A stretch of 8,848 bases of DNA from Fusobacteriota bacterium (lineage in GTDB: Bacteria > Fusobacteriota > Fusobacteriia > JAPLKR01): assembly GCA_026387965.1 (NCBI GenBank), contig JAPLKR010000090.1:1-8848 (forward strand). The letters are read 5' to 3'. Positions 1 through 5,051 of this stretch are shown here, piece after piece (positions within the stretch are counted from its first letter, which is position 1; each line of letters starts with the position of its first letter). The notes under the pieces are model-generated. The model worked only from the letters and a program-made list of their open reading frames with translations, had not been told where the DNA came from and ran no database searches. The translations under genes and the position numbers were made by a program.

Positions 1-236
1 AGCTTATCCTCATCAGAAAGAGGATTATGTTTTGAAGATTTTTTTGGTAGTTCACAGCATTGATGAAACTTCAAAACACATTGATAACCGCCGTCTACAT
101 ACAATTTTAACGTTATATTGATCGGCAGCATAGAAGCTTTAAATAAATCAAAATCATGATTTTTTCCTTTGCAAACATTAGTACATAAAATTTGCTTTTC
201 TGAACTAATTTCTATTTAAGCTTTTTGGCTCTTTCA
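1..236 (-). pseudogene. IS5-family transposase fragment (IS remnant), runs off left edge
   Basis: Read on the minus strand, positions 215 down to 3 give 71 uninterrupted codons. They contain 'KGKNHDFDLFK', then 'LYVDGGYQ', then 'LPKKSSKHNPLSDEDK'. This is the order seen in IS5-like DDE transposases (DDE_Tnp_4 type), where the Asp of the 'D-x-GYQG' block is a catalytic carboxylate. A TAA at 218-216 and a TGA at 236-234 interrupt the same frame upstream, and no N-terminal half with the first catalytic Asp can be found beyond them. The copy is therefore a 5'-truncated, inactivated remnant. Its 3' part lies outside the window, so I cannot say whether a terminal repeat survives there. Family assignment is from recognised motifs; the exact IS group is not determined. 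Confidence 0.75.
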
Positions 237-389
237 TATCGTTTGTTCATGACATGTTTTATCATTTTTAGGGTTTTAAAGGAAGTCTATTATCCTTTGG
301 TATTAATATTTCAATTGTAAAAGAAATGTTTAATGAACTAAATAGAAAAAGTTTACTTCCTAAACAAATACCACTGGCTAATTTCAAAG
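237..389. other. Non-coding stretch with no recognisable gene
   Basis: Between the transposase remnant and the antiporter remnant I see no start with a ribosome binding site and no recognisable protein. A plus-strand frame is open from about 275 to 477 and contains 'FGINISIVKEMFNELNRK' and 'ANFKDAAPKHAETVSF'. It has no credible start and matches nothing I know. It may be debris from another inserted or deleted gene. Because it lies between two broken genes, it probably contains the rearrangement junction that removed the front of the antiporter gene. Confidence 0.4.
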
Positions 390-1015
390 ATGCAGCACCA
401 AAACATGCTGAAACTGTCTCGTTCACTACTTGCTTTATTTCTTATTCTTCGTCCGTTTGTGGTATTTTCACTGCTTAAACTTTTTGGGAAAAAATACCAC
501 TTTAAAGATAAGTTATTTTTAGCAAGGGAGGACTTAAAGGGGCAGTTCCAAATGTGTTTGCTGCTTTAATTTGTTAAGCTTCAATCGGGTCTAATACCCC
601 TCCGCTTGCGATGGGGATAGGGAATTTTAGGGTTGCCATATATATTTCCTATATCGTTGTATTCTCAGTGCTTGTTCAAGGTTCTACACTGTCGTGGCTT
701 GGAAGGAAATTTTGGGTTATTGTAGAAAATACGAGAAATATTAAAGAGAGCATCTCCATTGATGAGATAGAGTATTTTGAAGATCAACTTATTGAAGTTT
801 CAATTATGCCAAACTCTTGGCTTCAATCGAAATTGATACGGGATATTCGTCTACCTCTAAGTGCCTTAATAGTATCGGTTATACGTGAGAGAGAATATAT
901 CTATCCAAAAGCGAGTTTGCCATTAGAAGTGGGAGATAGACTTTTTATCTCAGTTGAAAATAGGGAAGCTCTTCTTAAATTCATAGAAGAACAGCACCAT
1001 ATTTTGGATAAATAG
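390..1015 (+). pseudogene. NhaP2-type K+(Na+)/H+ antiporter, C-terminal remnant with TrkA_C domain
   Basis: The frame from about 426 to 530 reads 'LLALFLILRPFVVFSLLKLF' and then 'KDKLFLARE'. After a one-base frame change near 525-533 it continues 'GLKGAVPNVFAALIC', a TAA at 575-577, then 'ASIGSNTPPLAMGIGNF' and 'VLVQGSTLSWLGRKFWV'. The 'GL(R/K)GAVP' and 'VLVQGSTLSWLG' blocks mark the last membrane helices of CPA1-type NhaP2 antiporters. The remainder (about 770-1010) is a TrkA_C (RCK_C) ligand-sensing domain with 'LPLSALIVSVIRE' and 'LEVGDRLFISVEN'. Family members run to about 500 residues, so roughly the first 300 are missing. An ATG at 611 opens 134 codons, but it lies inside the last membrane region and has no ribosome binding site. 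It is not a real start. The gene is truncated, frameshifted and stop-containing, so no working transporter is expected. Confidence 0.75.
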
Positions 1016-1056
1016 TGTTGTTATTGGAACAATTTAAAATAATAGCAGTAAAAAAA

Positions 1057-1085
1057 TTGACAAAATATCAGTATTTTGATATTAT
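1057..1085 (+). promoter_or_regulatory. Near-consensus sigma-70 promoter for the ABC-F leader/gene unit
   Basis: A perfect -35 box TTGACA (1057-1062) is followed after exactly 17 bases by TATTAT (1080-1085). The expected start of transcription is near 1092. This leaves a leader of about 220 nucleotides before the ABC-F start codon. A strong promoter before a resistance-type gene fits control at a later step, here the downstream terminator. Confidence 0.8.
1064..1083. repeat. Perfect 7-bp inverted repeat inside the promoter (candidate operator)
   Basis: AATATCA (1064-1070) and TGATATT (1077-1083) are exact reverse complements separated by six bases. The repeat fills the -35/-10 spacer and runs into the -10 box, where a bound repressor would block RNA polymerase. 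The same TATCA/TGATA half-sites occur near the two divergent promoters around 4900-5012. In DNA this rich in A and T such repeats also arise by chance, so the operator role is only a suggestion. Confidence 0.35.
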
Positions 1086-1118
1086 AAATCAAAGTTAGAT
1101 TTATAAGGAGGGTATAAA

Positions 1119-1163
1119 ATGATGAAAATGATTTTAAAAAATAAGCAATTGAATATTTTTTAA
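1119..1163 (+). CDS. 14-residue leader peptide MMKMILKNKQLNIF
   Basis: The ORF starts with two consecutive ATG codons (1119 and 1122) and ends at TAA 1161-1163. The site AAGGAGGG at 1105-1112 is nearly perfectly complementary to the 16S rRNA tail. It sits about seven bases before the first ATG and looks stronger than the site of the large gene downstream. A strong site in front of such a short reading frame is hard to explain unless translation of the frame is itself the signal. The peptide matches no leader I can name. I infer that it senses ribosome-targeting drugs by stalling and so controls the terminator at 1213-1240. A lysine-, methionine- and isoleucine-rich start is visible but proves nothing about the inducer. 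Confidence 0.65.
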   Translation: MMKMILKNKQLNIF

Positions 1164-1171
1164 CTTCATTT

Positions 1172-1216
1172 ATGGAAAATCATTATATATTCTGTGGTAT
1201 ACAGTTTGTATGGTAG
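1172..1216 (+). CDS. Possible second mini-ORF MENHYIFCGIQFVW, stop inside terminator stem
   Basis: An ATG eight bases after the first leader's stop opens a second 14-codon frame that ends in TAG at 1214-1216. This stop lies in the left arm of the terminator hairpin, so a ribosome finishing here would physically cover the stem. There is no Shine-Dalgarno sequence, so translation would have to come from re-initiation after the first leader. The frame may be accidental, but stop position and spacing suit coupling between translation and termination. Confidence 0.25.
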   Translation: MENHYIFCGIQFVW

Positions 1217-1240
1217 CCTATAATGTAGGCTACTTTTTTT
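1213..1240 (+). terminator. Intrinsic terminator in the ABC-F leader
   Basis: GTAGCCTA (1213-1220) and TAGGCTAC (1226-1233) form a perfect 8-bp stem with a five-base loop, followed at once by seven T residues (1234-1240). A smaller hairpin sits directly before it: TATACA 1198-1203 with TGTATG 1207-1212. The terminator lies about 120 bases after the promoter and before the ABC-F gene, so it would stop most transcripts unless something overrides it. Confidence 0.85.
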
Positions 1241-1264
1241 ATTGTAAAAATTTGGAGGTGTGAG

Positions 1265-1288
1265 ATGAAGCAAATATGGAAATCGTGA
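1265..1288 (+). CDS. Possible 7-residue mini-ORF MKQIWKS between terminator and ABC-F gene
   Basis: GGAGG at 1254-1258 sits six bases before ATG 1265, and the frame ends at TGA 1286-1288. The ABC-F ribosome binding site follows 13 bases later. A good ribosome binding site on a seven-codon frame is unusual. It could be a second, translational control layer, or the surviving start of a gene lost when the ABC-F gene arrived. I find no hairpin in which the ABC-F ribosome binding site would be masked, so I do not claim translational attenuation. Confidence 0.3.
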   Translation: MKQIWKS

Positions 1289-1311
1289 AAAAACAGAAAT
1301 AGAGGAGACAT

Positions 1312-2901
1312 ATGTTAAGTATTAAAAGATTGAGTTTTGAATATGAGAAAATTGAGGTCTTTAATGAGTTAGATTTTTCTATAGAAAAGGGAGAGCGAGT
1401 TGTCCTGTTAGGTGAAAATGGTCGAGGAAAATCCACGCTCTTAAAACTTATAGCAGGTAAGTTGAGTTATAAAAATGGAAAAATCCATGTAAGCGGTAGA
1501 GTGAATATAGGGTATATGCCGCAAGAGATAAATCCGTTTAATCACCTAACAGGAAGTGAATTTTTAGAGAGTGTATCAGGAGTAAAAGAGTGCTTAATCA
1601 GAGTAGAAAAAGCACTTGAAAATTATATTGGGAATCCTAAAGAGTATGAAGTTGCTTTAGAACAAGCAGTGAGTATGGAGGCATTTACCTTTGAACTTAG
1701 GGTGGATGAAGCTATAAAAAACATGAAGCTTGAAAAAGAAATACTTACTAGAAAGATCGCCACTTATTCAGGGGGAGAAAAAACGAGGCTATGTTTGATG
1801 GGGATATTGATTTCAAAATATGACCTTTATTTGCTCGATGAACCTACAAATAACTTAGATTTTTATGGATTGGAGTTATTAGAAGAGTTTATTAAAAATT
1901 CAAGTAGTAGTTTTATTATTGTCTCACATGATAAACGTTTTATTATAAATACCAGAAGTAGAATTGTAGAACTGTGTTCAAGCAGCGAAGTAAAATCTTA
2001 TAATTTAGGATTTGATGAGTACTTAGAGTGTAAGTTGAATGAGAGAAAATCTGTTGAAGAAAAATATCAAGAGTATGTGGAGAATATACAAAAAATTAGA
2101 ACAATCATTCATAAGAAAAGACGTGCGATTGAATCGACGGAGCGGAGTAAGTGTGTAAAAGACGGAAATAAGATAGCGTTCAATAACCATAAGGAAAAAG
2201 TTATAAGAAATTATGGAAATTCTCTAAATGCCTATAGTAAAAAACTTGATCGTCTTGAAGTGGTTGAACAACCAGATAGAATACGCGATATGAGTTTTAA
2301 GTTTTCATTGGATAATAGTAAAAGATCAAAACGATTGTTCAATATAGAAAGAGTTTTTGTACAGTATGAAGATCGAGAGTTAGGACCCTATAATTTTGAA
2401 TTAGAGAGCCAAGAAAGAGTCATCATTACTGGAGAAAATGGAAGTGGAAAAAGTACACTTTTGAAGCTATTGACGAAAGAGATTATGCCTTATATGGGAA
2501 GTATAAAGGTAGCGCCATATGCTAAAATTGGCTATATAAATCAAGAATACAAATTTAAATTTGAAGAGAAAAGCGTTATAGAAAATATTACAATTGAGTG
2601 TCAGATAAGTGTTGCGGAGGGGTATAATCTTTTAGCTAGGTTTAATATAAAAAAAGATAAAGCAGATGGGTTACCTCATGAGCTCACTCCAGGTCAAAGA
2701 GCTCGGGCACTACTAGCTTCAATGGCTATTAAACGAGTGAATGTTCTTATTTTAGATGAACCTACCAATCATTTAGATATGATGACTAGCTATGAACTTC
2801 AAAAAGCTATAAAAAGTTTTCAAGGTGCATTGATCGTTGTAACTCATGATCGTGATCTGATTGAGGCTATTGAAAATAAAAGGGTGTTTGAGATAAAATA
2901 A
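1312..2901 (+). CDS. ABC-F ATPase, probable antibiotic-resistance ribosomal protection protein
   Basis: The 529-residue protein has two ABC ATPase domains and no membrane segments, which defines the ABC-F class. Domain 1 shows Walker A GENGRGKS (34-41), Q-loop Gln71, signature SGGEK (153-157), Walker B with Asp176/Glu177 and switch His205. Domain 2 shows GENGSGKS (374-381), Gln411, an altered signature TPGQR (459-463), Asp482/Glu483 and His512. Both catalytic glutamates are present. A charged helical linker (about 240-330) joins the domains. In this family the linker reaches from the ribosomal E site toward the peptidyl-transferase centre and dislodges drugs such as lincosamides, streptogramins, pleuromutilins or macrolides. 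The ATG at 1312 follows AGAGGAG (1301-1307). The attenuator leader supports a drug-inducible resistance role over a housekeeping role of the EttA type. The drug class cannot be read from sequence. The gene sits beside IS debris and a broken gene, so acquisition by transfer is plausible. Confidence 0.85.
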   Translation: MLSIKRLSFEYEKIEVFNELDFSIEKGERVVLLGENGRGKSTLLKLIAGKLSYKNGKIHVSGRVNIGYMPQEINPFNHLTGSEFLESVSGVKECLIRVEKALENYIGNPKEYEVALEQAVSMEAFTFELRVDEAIKNMKLEKEILTRKIATYSGGEKTRLCLMGILISKYDLYLLDEPTNNLDFYGLELLEEFIKNSSSSFIIVSHDKRFIINTRSRIVELCSSSEVKSYNLGFDEYLECKLNERKSVEEKYQEYVENIQKIRTIIHKKRRAIESTERSKCVKDGNKIAFNNHKEKVIRNYGNSLNAYSKKLDRLEVVEQPDRIRDMSFKFSLDNSKRSKRLFNIERVFVQYEDRELGPYNFELESQERVIITGENGSGKSTLLKLLTKEIMPYMGSIKVAPYAKIGYINQEYKFKFEEKSVIENITIECQISVAEGYNLLARFNIKKDKADGLPHELTPGQRARALLASMAIKRVNVLILDEPTNHLDMMTSYELQKAIKSFQGALIVVTHDRDLIEAIENKRVFEIK

Positions 2902-2934
2902 AAAATTGGATAAAATAGGTGACGTGGGTTTTGA

Positions 2935-2978
2935 AACAACCCCTCTGTATATCCTTTCGGACATACAGGGGGGTTGTT
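2935..2978. terminator. Bidirectional hairpin terminator between ABC-F and glycosyltransferase genes
   Basis: Two 16-base arms (2935-2950 and 2963-2978) pair throughout with a single T-G wobble. In the 12-base loop, TCC (2952-2954) can also pair with GGA (2959-2961). The stem lies between two convergent genes and its right arm includes part of the glycosyltransferase stop codon (2977-2979), so it can serve both directions. The T-tract after it on the plus strand is imperfect (TTATCTTT); the stem makes up for this by its length and its G+C-rich centre. Confidence 0.8.
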
Positions 2979-4833
2979 ATCTTTCATTATTTCGTTCAAC
3001 CATTTTACGTCTATATGCATAGGTATAAAAAAAGGGTTTGTTAAGTTTTTCAAATAAGAATACTGCCAAGATAATATTAAATAAAAATAAAGCACTTGGA
3101 AACATAAATATCAAGTAAAGCCAAAAGTGTGGCAAGTACGCATGATATACCACTGCATCTAAAAACACAATAAGTCCAATAGTACAGAAGATAAATTTTC
3201 CATAGTTTTTGTACATGATATAGAGAATGCTATCTTTGTTTTTAAAAAATTCCCCTTTGCCAGTAGGTTTCCAACCGCCTTGCTTCTTTAGATAGTATTT
3301 TGTTTCAGACTTAAAACATCCCCATGTGATGTAACTTGTTAGGACAAAAAAGGCAAGATATGTATCTAATATCGCCATAAAACTAAATTTCTTATATAGT
3401 CCACTCTGATTGACTGTAAAGCGAACCATTATGATAAAAGAAAAGAGCATAGTGCAGACAATAATGGCTGAGAGTGCAAGTGAACTTTGGGGTAGTAAAA
3501 AACAGATCAGGAAAAATACAGGTAACATGATAACAGATTTAAAGTATGAAGAAAAAATATCCAATTTCTCTTTCAGACTGATTTTATCATGAAATAAAAT
3601 TGTTAACCAATACTTGTGCATAACTTGAAGTGCTCCGTAGTGCCAACGTTTCCACATAGATTCAGTATCTTCAAGAGTATTTGGTGCCCACTCTCCTGAT
3701 TTTACCCAAGCGGTTTTGCTATGAAATCCATTGATATAGCACCGTACACTAGAAGCAATATCTTCAGTTAAAATAACTTCGTCACGATAGTGCTCAAGCC
3801 AAGAACCATTCTTATCAAGTGCTTTCTTAGACCAAATAGCATTGTGCCCTTGAAAGTTTCCAAAACCATTTTCTGCATTAAGCTCATTTTTAAAACGAAG
3901 AAAATTTAGGTTAATTCCATTGATCCTAGAGCTAATCGTTGAGCCCATATTGGTAGCTTGGATAAGGAGTGAAAGAAAAGCGAGTGTTAGATCATTAAAT
4001 TCTGGCATACATTTAAGTAGTGTGTCCCTTTCAAGGGTAGAATCAGCATCTAAAAACAGTACATACTCAGTGCTGACATTTTCCATGGCAATATCAAGAT
4101 TTCTGGGCTTAAAACCCTCTGTTCCATCTCTATGAATAAATTTATATGTACTCCCATTGTTTTGTTTTGCAAAACTCTCTACATACTCTTTCCATTCAAA
4201 ATACTCAACATGGTGTTTCTTAAAAGGTTTATTTGGGTCAATAAGTTCATTATCACGCCCTAATCGATCATAATCGACATCACTGTTATCTACAATGATA
4301 ATTTCTTTCTTGTGTGCCGGATAACGTAGGTTATTGGCTGAATCAAACGTCATTTTACATACATCAAAGGGTTCATTTCGTGTTGCCATAATGATTGAAA
4401 CAGCAGGCAAATCGTTACTTAGTTCTGCTGTAATACGTTCTCGTGGTTTGTACATTGCAAAATGAATGAGAGAGCAAAGGGAATAAAATGAATTAAAAAG
4501 AAACGGCATAAATATAAGCCCTAATGCTTTACCAATCTGAAAAGAGAGCAAGTTTCCATATTTCATATCATTATGAAAACCAATATTTAAAAAAACATAA
4601 CAAAGGAGTGAACAGAAGATAACGGTACCAATAAGATAAATAATCAAAACATTACTGTTTTCATTTCTTTCTTTTCGGCTGATACTCCATAGTGAAAATA
4701 TACCAAAAATCAATATAAGGATAAGCAATATTAAGGAACGCCAAAGATCGAAATTGACAAAAATCCCATAAATGTAATACAAAGAGAATAGTATGGTTAA
4801 AACAAGAAATACTAATGTTTTAATTTTTTTCAT
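2977..4833 (-). CDS. Membrane-embedded family 2 glycosyltransferase, processive (cellulose-synthase-like) type
   Basis: The 618-residue protein has hydrophobic segments at about 5-25, 31-51, 62-83 and 98-125, a cytoplasmic GT-A domain at about 140-410, and more membrane helices at about 430-447, 452-470, 485-503, 547-566 and 572-594. GT2 motifs are VSIIMATRNE (145-154), VDNSD with Asp182, the metal-binding DAD (262-264), TED (356-358) and MWKRW (393-397). The last corresponds to the QxxRW motif of processive synthases but lacks the Gln. A 'GWKPTGK' stretch (520-526) resembles the conserved W-x-x-T-x-K block of cellulose-synthase-like enzymes. This arrangement is that of enzymes that polymerise a sugar from a nucleotide sugar and move the chain through the membrane; the sugar cannot be told. 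No PilZ domain or partner gene is seen. I chose the ATG at 4833 because GGGAG lies seven bases before it. A GTG at 4890 would lie upstream of the predicted transcript start, and the ATG at 4875 has no binding site. Confidence 0.8.
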   Translation of the reverse strand: MKKIKTLVFLVLTILFSLYYIYGIFVNFDLWRSLILLILILIFGIFSLWSISRKERNENSNVLIIYLIGTVIFCSLLCYVFLNIGFHNDMKYGNLLSFQIGKALGLIFMPFLFNSFYSLCSLIHFAMYKPRERITAELSNDLPAVSIIMATRNEPFDVCKMTFDSANNLRYPAHKKEIIIVDNSDVDYDRLGRDNELIDPNKPFKKHHVEYFEWKEYVESFAKQNNGSTYKFIHRDGTEGFKPRNLDIAMENVSTEYVLFLDADSTLERDTLLKCMPEFNDLTLAFLSLLIQATNMGSTISSRINGINLNFLRFKNELNAENGFGNFQGHNAIWSKKALDKNGSWLEHYRDEVILTEDIASSVRCYINGFHSKTAWVKSGEWAPNTLEDTESMWKRWHYGALQVMHKYWLTILFHDKISLKEKLDIFSSYFKSVIMLPVFFLICFLLPQSSLALSAIIVCTMLFSFIIMVRFTVNQSGLYKKFSFMAILDTYLAFFVLTSYITWGCFKSETKYYLKKQGGWKPTGKGEFFKNKDSILYIMYKNYGKFIFCTIGLIVFLDAVVYHAYLPHFWLYLIFMFPSALFLFNIILAVFLFEKLNKPFFYTYAYRRKMVERNNER

Positions 4834-4891
4834 TATAAAGCTCCCAAACTTAACAGTTTTCTTGAATTTTTTCATTAATCTATCACACACT

Positions 4892-4919
4892 ATTATAACA
4901 TAAACACTGATATTATCAA
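4892..4919 (-). promoter_or_regulatory. Promoter of the glycosyltransferase gene
   Basis: On the minus strand TTGATA (4919-4914) and a perfect TATAAT (4897-4892) are 16 bases apart. The transcript should begin near 4885, giving a leader of about 50 bases to the ATG at 4833. The -35 box overlaps an inverted repeat TGATA-T-TATCA at 4908-4918. Confidence 0.7.
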
Positions 4920-4970
4920 GCGGTAATAGATGATGAGATGATTAATTTATAATAATATAAAAATTGCGTA

Positions 4971-5012
4971 TAAAGTGTGATAAAGTGTTGAAATTCAGAG
5001 TATCAAGTGATA
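4971..5012. promoter_or_regulatory. Direct and inverted repeats in the divergent promoter region
   Basis: TAAAGTGT occurs at 4971-4978 and again at 4981-4988, ten bases apart (about one DNA turn), touching the -35 box of the rightward promoter. TATCA-AG-TGATA (5001-5012) overlaps the spacer and the start of its -10 box. These are plausible regulator binding sites for the operon starting at 5052, but no regulator gene is in the window and chance is not excluded. Confidence 0.3.
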
Positions 5013-5016
5013 GAAT
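4988..5016 (+). promoter_or_regulatory. Promoter of the three-gene operon at 5052-7547
   Basis: TTGAAA (4988-4993) and TAGAAT (5011-5016) are exactly 17 bases apart. Transcription should start near 5023, about 29 bases before the ATG at 5052. No other promoter or terminator is evident before the next two genes, so this one probably serves all three. Confidence 0.7.
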
Positions 5017-5051
5017 GTATGTATTAAATAATTTTTTTGGTAGGAGAAGAT

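Larger units (their letters stand above)
1092..1240 (+). promoter_or_regulatory. Putative ribosome-mediated transcription attenuator ahead of the ABC-F gene
   Basis: The untranslated leader of the ABC-F gene contains a short ORF with a strong ribosome binding site (1119-1163) and then an intrinsic terminator (1213-1240), 70 bases before the ABC-F start codon. Known ABC-F and other ribosome-targeting resistance genes, such as vga(A), vmlR and msr(D), use this layout. A drug-stalled ribosome on the leader ORF changes RNA folding so that polymerase reads through. Two competing pairings are visible. Bases 1127-1135 are perfectly complementary to 1176-1184 (9 bp). The A-run 1136-1141 plus AGC 1144-1146 can pair with GCT 1229-1231 and the U-tract 1234-1239, which includes part of the terminator's 3' arm. 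The switching mechanism is inferred; the elements themselves are visible. Confidence 0.65.

Noticed and set aside
611-1015. 134-codon frame starting at ATG 611 as an intact gene
   Set aside because: It begins inside the last membrane region of the antiporter, has no ribosome binding site, and continues a homologous frame that extends upstream through a stop codon. It is the tail of a pseudogene.
1241-1311. Translational attenuation of the ABC-F ribosome binding site (erm/cat style)
   Set aside because: No upstream sequence complementary to AGAGGAG was found that could hide the site in a hairpin.
2935-2978. The long hairpin as a repeat element or attachment site
   Set aside because: No second copy is visible in the window and its place between two convergent stop codons is fully explained by termination.
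4834-4890. Longer glycosyltransferase start at GTG 4890 or ATG 4875
   Set aside because: The -10 box at 4892-4897 puts the transcript start near 4885, so the GTG would not be transcribed. The ATG at 4875 has no Shine-Dalgarno site, while the ATG at 4833 has GGGAG at the right distance.
5037-5051. TTG start five codons before ATG 5052
   Set aside because: The codons between them contain the ribosome binding site AGGAGA that serves the ATG at 5052.
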